From NCBI GenBank assembly GCA_977017575.1, contig CDRNVI010000163.1:124001-188000 (forward strand): a stretch of DNA of 64,000 nucleotides. Direction: 5' to 3'. Made by a program: the position numbers and the translations under genes. Position 1 is the first letter of the stretch. Each line of letters begins with the position of its first letter. The notes under the pieces are model-generated. The model was not told the DNA's origin, searched no databases, and saw nothing but the letters and a program-made list of their open reading frames with translations. This DNA comes from Paramoeba atlantica. Its lineage: Eukaryota > Discosea. This document shows positions 34,247-44,117 of the stretch, in pieces.

Positions 34247-34684
34247 CTAGACCAAGAGGGAGATTGAATAAAAAGGACCAGGAGAATCAATCCACATATA
34301 CTGTCCTTCATCCGAGGTATTCATTTCGTCAGTACTTGTTGATCTGTGTTTCAACACAGAATTTTTATAAACTTCAAAATAAGTGAATCCAACGCCATCT
34401 GTGTTCGTTGTCTCAGCATTGAAACCCAATGACTTTAAAGAGATAGAGGAAGTAAACCCCGTCCATTCTTTACACCAATACTCATCCTTTTGCCAACTTC
34501 CAGTGGCGACTGAGCGCTGATCACCATCAACATTAATTAACCAAGTCATCGAAGCACCTCCACACGCAAAGCAAGACCCGGAGTGGGCACAAACCTTGTA
34601 ATTGTCCAGGGCATTCAGGCTGTTTATGAGACTCAAGAAGATTGAAAGGCTTAGAAAGAAGGTCAAAACATTCAATCTCAACAT
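34247..34684 (-). CDS. Small secreted protein, tandem copy B
   Basis: Intronless, 145 residues, paralogue of the gene about 300 bases downstream on the same strand. Signal peptide (residues 1-25) and the positions of all four Cys are conserved. So are TGSWQKDEYWCKxWTGF and the closing IDSPGPFYS motif. Identity over the whole length is roughly half, so the duplication is not recent. An alternative upstream start at 34765 is less likely because the Met at 34684 aligns with the start of copy A. Its 5' side faces the RhoGAP gene, about 210 bases away. Confidence 0.77.
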   Translation of the reverse strand: MLRLNVLTFFLSLSIFLSLINSLNALDNYKVCAHSGSCFACGGASMTWLINVDGDQRSVATGSWQKDEYWCKEWTGFTSSISLKSLGFNAETTNTDGVGFTYFEVYKNSVLKHRSTSTDEMNTSDEGQYMWIDSPGPFYSISLLV

Positions 34685-34892
34685 CTTGGGAAAAGTCGGA
34701 AAAGGGGCGAGAGGGGAAACGAGAAAGAATAAGAGAGAGAGAGAAAAAAAACGAAGGGAATCCAAAAACGAAGAAAGAAACTTGAAGAAGGAAATAAAGG
34801 GGAAAACAAAAAAAACAAAGAAGGCGAATTGTCAAAAAAATGTGGTGTCCCTTTTGTGGTGTCCCCTCTGATTTTTGTTGTCTGTTTTTTTT

Positions 34893-37800
34893 ATGGCTGA
34901 AACTGAATTGGTTTTGAAGGTAAAAAACTTTTTGTTGTTGTGATCTTTTTTTGAGAGAGAGAGAGAGAGAGAGAAAAGAAAAGTCTATCACTTTTTTTTG
35001 AAAAGAGGGAAAACATCTTCCTGTGAAGAAATTGATATCCTTTTGTCTCGTTTAATTTTTGAATTCTTTTCTTTTTGTTTATTTTTTTATTTTTTTATTT
35101 TATTTTTTTATTTTATTTTTTTATTTGATTTATTTATTTATTTGAGGTGATTGCGCCTTCTTTGAGAGCAGAAAAAGCTGTTCGATTTAAAGCTTCTATT
35201 CCTGTTGTCCAAGTTATTCAGGTTTTCTTCTCTTTCTCTTTTTTCTTTTTTCTTTAGTTTCTTTTTTTTCTTTTTTTTCTTTTTCAAAGACGATTATGTT
35301 TCGATTCTATTTTTTTGAGAGAATAACCCAGAGAACAATTTAATCAAATCTATTTTATTAATTTATTATTCTTAAAAAAAAAAAAAAAAAAAACAAAAAA
35401 GACTGTTGCTCGAAAATTCTTTTTAAAAGAACCAGCCCCAGAATCAAAATGGGCTCTTTACTATCCAAAAGGAAGACTTGGATTGGGAGTTTATTTGGAC
35501 AAATCTGCCACTCTCAAATCGTATGGCTTGACGAATCGTGAAACTTTGGAGGTTTTTTTGTTTTATTTTTTTTTTCTTTGAACTGAAAAGAGAGAGAGAG
35601 AAGAGAAATAACCGAGAGATATCATTGAGAATCATTGATAAAAAAAAAATTCTAGACTAAATCATAAATTATTTGTTATTCAATTAGAAATAATAATAAT
35701 AAGGAAAAGGATAATAAAAAATTTAAATAAACAAAAAAGAAATAAAAAACCTTTTCGTTTGACACCATATTTCTGATATGCCAGGGGGACAAGCTCCGTA
35801 AAAGAAATAATAATTGATCAGTAATAATAAGAAATAATAAGAAATAATAAGAAATAATAAGAAATAATAAGAAATAATAAATAATGATAATAAGAAATAA
35901 GAAATAATAAAAACAAAAACAAAAACAGTTTCGTTTGACACCAATAATGCTATACATTTCCGATGGGCCAGGGGGACAAGCTGCTCTCTTTCGAACTGAT
36001 ATGGATGCTCCTCTTCAAGAGGTTCCTCTCTCTTTCTCTCTCTTTTCTCTTTTTTCTCTTTTTTCTCTCTTTCTCTTTTTCTCTCTTTCTCTCTCTTTAT
36101 CTTTTTTCTCTTTTTTCTCTTTTTTCTCTCTTTCTCTTTTTTCTCTCTTTCTCTCTTTTCTCTCTTTATCTTTTTTTCTCTCTTTCTCTCTCTCTCTCTT
36201 TTTCTTTTCAATTTCTCTTTTATTCTCTTAAAAAAAAACCAAAAAAAAAAACCAAAAAAAAAACCAAAAAAAAACCAATTCAATTTTTTTTTTCAAAAAG
36301 ATATTCAATCGAGTTTGTGCATCTTTTGGGAGAAAACAAAGAGACAAGTTTTGTTTGTGTGTTTGGGGCTCTTCTTCTGCTTTGTCTCTCTCTTTGTCTT
36401 TGAAAGCTCAGCATCTTCATTCTAGTTCTAAATTATGTGTTTGTTTTTTTTTTTTAAATTTTATTTTTTATTTTTTTATTTTTTTCTTTTAATTTATTTT
36501 TCATTTTTTGTTTTTTTTTTTTGTTAAAGTTTCAATTTTGGTTTTGTTTTAAAGATATTTTTGTTTTTATTTTTATTGAATAAAAAAGACAGCTCCAAAA
36601 AAAAGGGAAAAAATTGAAAGCAAAACTTGAAGATCTTCAAAAATTGTATTTCCTTCTTTTTCTTTCTTTTTTTTTTCGCTTTCTCTTTCATTTTCTTTTT
36701 CTTTTTCTTTCTTTTTCTTTCTTTTTCTTTCTTTTCACTCACAGTTAAAAAATAAAGAAATGAACAAACCGAAATGCAAAGAGGGCGCGCTAATTCCGAT
36801 GCAATTGATCTTGAGGTTTCTTTTTCTTTCTTTCTCTCTTCTCTCATTTTCTCATTCTTTCGTTCTCTCATACTCTCTTCTCTCTTCTCTCTTCTCTCAT
36901 CTCTCATCTCTCTTCTCTCATCTCTCTCTCTTCTCTTTCTAATTTTCAATCTTGAAAAACAAAATAGAAAGCGAGGTTTGGTGTGGCGCTCGATGTTGCT
37001 CTTTCAAGAGATTGTACAATTGCTCATGCTGAACTTGATGTCCCTTTTGTTATATCTGATTCAGTTTTCTTTCTCTTTCTCTTTCTCTTTCTTTTCTTTT
37101 TTTCTTTCTCTCTAACTCTTTTATTCAGATTGGATATCTTGAAAAAGAGATAAATACTCCAAATCTTTTCTTTGAAAGTGGAGATTTAAATAATCTTGAT
37201 GATGTTATGAAAATGTATAATGCAGGTTTTTTCTTTTTCTTTTTCTTTTTCTTTTTTATTATTATCCGTTTTTGTTTTTTATTTCGAAAACAAAATTAAT
37301 AAAAAAAAGTAATAATATTTGATTTAATTTTTTTGTTTATTTTATTGGTTGTTATTTCATTCACGATTTTAATGTCAATTCTTCTCTTCTCTTTTCCTCT
37401 TTCTCCTTCTCTTTCTCCCTCCCTCCCTTTCTCCTCCCTCCTCTCTCTCTCTCTCTCTCTCTCCCTCCCAAACAAACAACAAACAACAGGATGCGGAACA
37501 CTAGAACTAAAACAACACACAAAAGACGCGTATGACGTCTGTGATCTTCTCATCTCTTTTCTCGAAAATCTTATTGAACCTCTTCTTACTTATGGTTTGT
37601 TTTGTTTGTTTGTTTCTTTGTTTGTTTGTTTGTTTGTTTGTTTCTTTGTTTCTTTGTTTCTTTGTTTCTTTATTTGTTTTTGTGATTTTTTTGTGATTTT
37701 TTTTGTGATTTTTCTTCTTTTTTTTTTGTGATTTTCTTCTTTTTTGTGATTTTTCTTTTTTTTTTCTGTGGTTTTTAAAATAATAAAATATATTTTTTGT

Positions 37801-40545
37801 TAATAATAAATAATTTTTTCATTAATAAATCAATAAATAAATAATAAATAAATAATAAATAAATAATCATTTTTCAGATCTCATTGCCGCATTTTTGGAT
37901 GTTGGAATGGACCTCGAAATAATAGAAAAAGAGAGGCAGAAAGAAGAAGAAGAGAATCCAAAAGAAGAGAGTAAAGAAGAGAGAGGGGGGGAAGAGAGAG
38001 AGGGGGAAGAGAGAGAGGAAGGAAAGAGAGAAGATGTTGGTGATATTGCGAGTTTTATGTCTGTTCTTCCTTCTGTTAATTTGAGTGTTTTGAAATCGAT
38101 TTGTTTTTTTTTGGAGAAAATTATTGATGCTCATCCTGGTTTTTTTTAATTTATTTTTTTATTTTTTTATTTGTTTGTTTGTTTATTTGTTTGTTTGTTT
38201 ATTTATTTATTTATTTATTAATAATGTATTTCGATTTTATTTCTTTTAATATCTTTCATTTTATTAATATCTTTTTCATTCTGAGTCATTCTAATTTTCT
38301 TTTATCTTTCTCTTTCTCTTTCTCTTTCTCCTTCTCTTCTTTCTCTTTTCAGGTGAGTCTGAAGATTTGGTATCTGATTTAAGTGCGTTATTTGCTCCAA
38401 TTTTTTTTCAAACTAAAAAAGATGAAGATTCTGGCTCTATTCACCTTCACGTTTTTTTTCTTTTCTCCTTTTTTCTCTTTTTTCTCTTTTTTCTCTTTTT
38501 TCTCATTTTTTTCTCTTTTTTTCTCTCTTTCTTTTCTTTTCTTTTCTTTCTTTTCAAAGAAAACAAATAATAAAACCAAATAAAAATAACAGGTCCCAGC
38601 AATGTTTCGTATTTCAAGACTGATGATCTCGGAATGCCATGAAATATTTGATCAAGTTTGTTTTTTGACACTTCCCAAAAGAAATGAGAGAAAATAAATT
38701 GTTAATAATTAAATAAAGAATTAAAATAATAAATAGGAATAAAAAAAGAAGAAGAATTGTAAGAAATAAATCAGAATAGTAAACAAATAAAATTTTCAGA
38801 TAAATAAGTTAATTAAAATAAAATAATACAAAAAGAGAAATCAAAAAAACTCAATAGAAAAGGAAAGACTTCAAAGAGAATAACAATAAACAAACAAACA
38901 AACAAATAAATAAATAAAAATAATAAAATAATAAAATAATTTTATAAAATAACTAATACAAACTAACACAAAAATTAGGTAATAGAAGAAAGACAAAATA
39001 GATCAATAGAAAAGGGAAGACTTCTTGCTGTTTTTGAATTTAATGGAACTGATCCTTCTGAATTGTCTCTTTCTGTTGGTCAAATGATTCGTGTTTTAGA
39101 TCAGAATCCTAGGTTTTCTTCTCTTCCCTCTCTCTCTTCTCTCTCTTCTCTCTCTCTCTTCTCTCTCTCTCTCTCTCTCTCTTCTATTTAAAAGAGAAGA
39201 CTTCTTGCTGTTTTTGAATTTAATGGAACTGATCCTTCTGAATTGTCTCTTTCTGTTGGTCAAATGATTCGTGTTTTAGATCAGAATCCTAGGTTTTTTT
39301 CTTCTCTTCTTTCTCTCTCTTCCCTCTCTCTCTTCTTTCTCTCTCTTTTCTCTCTTTTTCTTTTCTTTCTCTTTTTCTCTCTTCTCTCTCTTTCCCTCTG
39401 GTTGTAGAACAGAATCCTAGGTTTTTCTTTTCTTTTTTTCTTCTCTTTTTCATTTCCTCCCTTTCATTCTCGCCCTTTTTCAACTCACATTTTTTCCTTC
39501 CTATCATTCAGTGGATGGTGGGTCGGGGAAGTCAATGGAGAAACTGGTTTATCTTCTTTCCTTTCTTTCCTTTTTGATTATCCTTCTCATTTCTCTCTTT
39601 CTCTCTCTCTTTCTCTCTCTCTCAGGTTCTTTTCCTGTAACATATTGCGAAGAAATCTCAGTGGCTGAATCTCTTCGTCTCAGCTACCAATCTCGAAAGA
39701 AAAGGGGAAAGAAAGGAGAAGGGAAAGAAGAGGGGAAGGGAGAGGGAGAGAAAGAAGGAGAGAAAGAAGGAGAGAAAGAGGGGGAGGGAGAAGGAGGAGG
39801 GAAAGAAGAAGGAAGAAAGAAGGAGGAGAAAGCAGGAGAGGAGAAGGGGGAGAGAGAAGGGGGAGAGGGGGCAGGAGGAGAAGGGGAGAAAGGAGGGGGA
39901 AAGGGAGAGAGAGAGAGAGAGAGAGAGGGAGAAGGAGAAGGAGAGGGGATAACTGGAGAGGGAGAAAGAGAATGGGGAGAGGGAGAGGGAGAGGGAGGAG
40001 ATTGGGGAGAGGGAGAGGGGTGTTATGAGCAATATGAAGGAGAGGGAGGAGAGGGAGAGAGAGAGGGAGGAGGAGAAGGAGAAGGAGAAGAGGGGTATGA
40101 AGAAGAATGGGGTTGGGAAGAAGAGTTTGAGGGGTATGAAGAAGAATGGTGGGAAGAAGAAGGATTTGAAGAAGGAGAGGGCGGATTTGAAGAAGAGGGG
40201 GAATATGTGGAGGGGGAATATTATCTTGAGGAAGGAGGAGAGGGAGAGGGGGAGAGAGAGGGGGAGAGAGAGGGGGGGAAAGAGGGAGAGGGGAGAGAAG
40301 AAGAGATAGAAGAAGAGATAGAAAGAAAGAAAAAGCTCACAGAAAGAGAGATGGAGAGAAGAGAGAGAGTAAATCAGAAAAGAATTGATTTTTGGAATGT
40401 TTCTGAGGAGTCGCAGTGGGACACAGAAACGGATGTTGAAAAATTGAGAGAATTACTTAAACAAGAAAGAAAATTGAGAATAGAAGCAGAGGAAAGAGAG
40501 AAAGCGATGTGTGTTATGGTTCGAGTTGTTCGACAAAAGAAATAA
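34893..40545 (+). CDS. Ubiquitin-like/RhoGAP/SH3 protein with dead arginine finger
   Basis: Sixteen exons, 800 residues: 34893-34919, 35147-35221, 35402-35551, 35929-36021, 36301-36438, 36593-36645, 36758-36815, 36968-37063, 37129-37225, 37490-37594, 37878-38138, 38353-38450, 38593-38655, 38979-39112, 39512-39546 and 39626-40545. Residues 1-85 look like a talin/kindlin F0-type ubiquitin-like fold ([19 protein letters not shown]), perhaps followed by a second one. A short coil leads to a RhoGAP domain (about residues 200-435; FGVALDVAL, then [28 protein letters not shown]). In place of the catalytic GxFRxSG motif it has NLFFESG, so the arginine finger is Phe. An acidic loop interrupts the domain. 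An SH3 domain (about residues 446-500) spans three exons: [21 protein letters not shown], then [15 protein letters not shown]. The tail is an extreme Glu/Gly-rich tract ending in a coiled coil. Confidence 0.88.
35752..35982 (+). repeat. Partial exon duplication in intron (RhoGAP gene, exon 4)
   Basis: The start of exon 4 (TTTCGTTTGACACC through CCAGGGGGACAAGCT, 35928-35982) has a copy at 35752-35796, missing about ten internal bases. The intervening DNA is a tandem AAATAATAAG array (35820-35885). Confidence 0.85.
39011..39430 (+). repeat. Duplicated SH3 exon
   Basis: About 105 bases (39011-39116), covering most of SH3 exon 14 and its donor, recur almost identically at 39191-39297. A short third fragment (GAATCCTAGGTTTTTCTT) lies at about 39411-39430. 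The second copy has its own AG acceptor (TTTAAAAG) and donor, with the same entry (0) and exit (2) phases. Confidence 0.9.
39690..40330 (+). repeat. Purine-only coding tract (Glu/Gly/Lys)
   Basis: About 640 bases of almost uninterrupted A and G encode Glu, Gly, Lys and Arg in the tail of the RhoGAP/SH3 protein, with occasional Tyr and Trp (GYEEEW repeats at 40095-40150). Confidence 0.9.
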
Positions 40546-40704
40546 GAAAAGAAAAAGAAAAAGAGAGAGAGAGAAGAGAAACTTCAAAAATTTGTAAATA
40601 ATTCTTTTCAGAAATTCTTTTCGAGAAAGAAAAAAAAGAGAATGAAATTTTTTTTTTAAATAATTCTTATTAAAAAAAAAAAAAGAAAAAAGAATCTTTG
40701 AGAT

Positions 40705-43700
40705 TTAATTTTGTTTATTCTTTGAACCAGAACGCCAGATTGTGACAGCCATCTTTCTGCAAAGAATTGTCCCAAAATATAACAATGGCATCACCTTTTC
40801 ACAAAATTGTTAATTTTATTATTTAATTTTATTTAATATTGAATTAAAATTTTTGTTCATCTTTGTTTGTAATATTGAATTCAATATTATTATTTATTAA
40901 ATTAAAGGAGGAAAAGAAATAGAAAAGAAAGAAAGAAAAGAGAGAGGAGAGAGAGAGAGAGAGAAGAGGAGAGAAGAGAGAGAAAGAAGAGAAGAAAACC
41001 TTAAGACGATAAAATTGACCTTGAAGAAGAGAGAGAGGAGGAGGTTCAAGCATAAAATTTACATTTTGTTCGCTTATTAACGCCAATGGTAACTAAATTT
41101 TTTTATTCATAAAATTTATTGAAAAGAAAGAGAATTAAAAAAAAAAATCCATTTTAATTTTTAATCTTTCTCTTACTCTCTCTTTTCTTTTTGCTCTCTT
41201 CCAATTCTTCTTTCTTTTCTCTCATTCAATTCTTCTTTGTCTTCTCTTCTCTTTTTCTCTTTTTCTCTTTTTCTCTTTTTCTCTTTTTCTCTTTTTCTCT
41301 TTCTTTTATTTATGAAATACCTCAACATTATAAGCATAGAGTGTCCCAGCACTAATACACGTATTGTAAAGCATAAATCTGAAAGAGAGAAGAGAGAAAG
41401 AGAAAAGAAACATTAAAGGCGGGAAAAGAAAAAGAGAGAGAAGAGAGAGAGAAAAGAGAGAAAGAGAGAGAGAGAGAGAAAAGAGAGAGAGAAAAAACCT
41501 TTTCTGAGAACTATCTTGATCTGTTTGTTTAGTACCATCATAATTGTCATCTCTTGGATCAATAATATGAAAATACTGAAAAAAATCATGATCAAAAAAG
41601 AGAAACGAAAAGAAAGAGAAATGAAAATAAAGAAAAAACAAAAAACAAAAAACAAAAAACAAAAAACAAAAAACAAAAAAAACAACAAAAAAAAGACAAC
41701 AAAAAACAAAAACAAAACTCGACTAAAAGAAGCCCACAAAGGAACAACAGCGAGCAATATGATGACACCAAAAAACAAAAAAAAAAACAAAAAAAAAACA
41801 AAAAAAAAACAAAAAAAAAACAAAAAAAAACAAAAAAAAAACAAAAAAAACAAAAAAAAACAAAAAAAAAAAAAACAAAAAACAAAACTCGACTAAAAGA
41901 AGCCCACAAAGGAACAACCGCAAGAGCAATATGATGACACCAAAAAACAAGAATCTTCATCTCGTCCAATTGTGCCATTCCGTGAATTGTAATGTGTTGT
42001 GATGCAGCGTGCTTTTTTTTTTTGAATGGAAAGAGAGGAAAGAGAGGAAAGAGAGAGAAATGGGTCAGGCAAGGAAGGAGAAAGAGGAGAGAGAGAGAGG
42101 GAGGGAGGGAGAGAGAGGGAGAGGAATGAGAAAAGGAAGAGGAGATGGTGAAATGAGAGGAGGGATGAGAGGAGAGAGAGAAGAGAGAAGAGAGAAAAGG
42201 AAAAGAAGATAGCGAAATGAGAGAAGGAATGAGAGAGGAGAGAGAGAGAAAAAAAAACCTCATCAGCATCCTCAGGAATAAAAGATTCTAAAGAGGGAAA
42301 ATGTGAACAAAAAATGTGAACAAAATAAAAAAAAAAATGTGAAAATAAAAATGATCAAATTAGAAGAGAAGAATTTTCTACAAAGAACAAAGAAAAGAAA
42401 GAAAAATAAGAAAAGAAGAGAAAGAAAGAAAGAAAAACCAGGAAAAAGATAAGCAACAGTCATAGCAACAAGATCAAATTGATACATATAAATCACCAAA
42501 TTGAAAAGAAAACACGATCGTCGATAATTTGAACTATTTTTTAAAAAAAATCAAAAAAGTGTCACAACAAAAAGTGTCAAAGATGCCAAAAAAAAAAAGG
42601 AAATTAAAATCAAAGATAAACTTAATATTAAAAAGAATACAATTAGCATGACAAGGAAAAGCCAAATCATAATGATAAAAATAAAAATAAAAATAAATAT
42701 TTTAAATAAAATAAAACAAATTAAATTAAAAACAAAATAAAACAAAATATAAAAAATAATAATAAAACCTTCTAATAAAAACAGCATAAAGAAGAATGAT
42801 AGTAATAGCATGACAAGGAAAAGCCAAATTATAATGATAAAAATAAAATAAAATAAAATAAAATAAAACAAATTAAATTAAAAATAAAATAAAATAAAAA
42901 AATACCTTCTAATAAAACAGCATAAAGAAGAATAATAGTAATAGCATGACAAGGAAAAGCCAAATTATAATGATAAAAATAAATTAAATAAAAATAAAAT
43001 AAATAAAATAAAATAAAATAAAATAAAATAAAATAAAATAAATAAAAATAAAATAAAATAAATTAAAATAAAAAAAAACCTTCTAATAAAAACAGCATAA
43101 AGAAGAATAATAGTAATAGCATGACAAGGAAAAGCCAAATTAACTAAATAGATCCACCCTCTCATCGCTTTATCCACAATTTGCCAAATTTCTGTATTTT
43201 ATTATTTATTATTTTTTGTTTTTTATTTAATTGATTATCCCTTATTTATTATTTCTTTTTTCTTATTTATTATTTATGATTTATTATTTTTCCAAATTTC
43301 TTTTGATGTGTTGAATTTTCCTTTCTTTTCTTTTCTTTTCTTTTAATTCAACCAACAAAAACCATACCAGTAAAGGTTAAAAGAAAAATTGAAGAAAGAA
43401 ACAAATAAGAGAGAGGTTGGTCAGGTTTTGATGGAACCATCTTCGTTTTGAATTTCTATTCTCAAAAAGAATTATTTTTCAGAAAAATAATTTCTGTTTT
43501 TTTTTTTTTTAATTCGAAAAATGAAAAAGAAGTTGAATCAATTTGTTTTGAGATTCATTTTTTTTTCCATTTCCAATAACTTTTTTTCAACTTTGTTTTT
43601 TTGTTGAAAAGAAACAGAAACAGAAACAAATCTCACCTCCCATGTTGCTACCGATGAGTACAACAGGTACCCAAAAACACTTGTAAAGAGAACAAAATCT

Positions 43701-43813
43701 AGAATTCAAAAAATATTTTAATCCACATCCAAAAAAAAGGTAGAGAGGAGAGAAAGAGAGAGAGAAGAGAGAGAGAAACCAAAGGCATTTTGGAGAGAGG
43801 AGGGTTGACTCAT
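40705..43813 (-). CDS. TMEM164: TMEM164-family multipass membrane protein
   Basis: Eleven exons: 43780-43813, 43637-43698, 43368-43440, 43080-43191, 42439-42533, 42259-42287, 41889-42011, 41499-41575, 41321-41378, 41000-41092 and 40705-40794. All phases agree; 281 residues, against 297 for human TMEM164. TMEM164 is a membrane acyltransferase, reported to transfer acyl chains to ether phospholipids. Matching landmarks in order are WIYLVNLAFPCHAITIILL (human VIYLLNPCHLVTMMHIFLL, with the catalytic-region Cys-His), LDEMKILVFWCHHIALAVVPLW (human [21 protein letters not shown]), and a late ISEQNVNFMLEPPP (human VTEVNLNNMLCPA). Six or seven hydrophobic segments are visible. Two introns contain multiple partial copies of the exon just upstream. 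Confidence 0.85.
41712..41950 (-). repeat. Partial exon duplication in intron (TMEM164, exon 7)
   Basis: The 3' half of exon 7 with its donor region (41882-41950) has a copy at 41712-41778, in the downstream intron, with one 4-base difference. Between them is a T8G-type array (minus strand), seen as AAAAAAAAC repeats at 41775-41880. Confidence 0.9.
42629..43142 (-). repeat. Triplicated exon 3'-end in intron (TMEM164, exon 4)
   Basis: The last ~60 bases of exon 4 plus donor (43079-43142) recur at 42903-42968, 42767-42834 and, more decayed, 42629-42676. Spacing is roughly 135-175 bases, with AT-rich filler of AAAAT units. The copies lack an acceptor and the 5' part of the exon. Confidence 0.9.
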
Positions 43814-44117
43814 AACTTGACGCCGGAGAAAAAGAAAAGAAACAAAAAAAAAAACGAAAAAAAAACTTCTTTTTTGAGGGTCTGGGGCCTCTCTTTCTCA
43901 GAGTCACCGTGTTCAATTCTCCAAAAAGATCAAAAAAAATTCTTTTCTGTTTTTTTTATTTGTTTTCTTTTTCCTTTTTTTTTTCTTTTGTTTTTCTGAA
44001 AAGATTCCACCCCCTTCCTCCCAATACTCCCTTCTCTTAACATCATCCCCACAACCAATCCAATCATTCCAATCCTCTTCTCAAACAAAAAAAATCCTCG
44101 TCACCCAATCCAAAGAA

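Noticed and set aside
35820..35885. Possible CRISPR-like array (AAATAATAAG units)
   Set aside because: Simple tandem repeat without spacers, inside an intron of a nuclear eukaryotic gene.
39658..40032. Minus-strand Ser/Leu-rich frame opposite the Glu/Gly tract
   Set aside because: Mirror of a purine-only coding tract, with no supporting homology.
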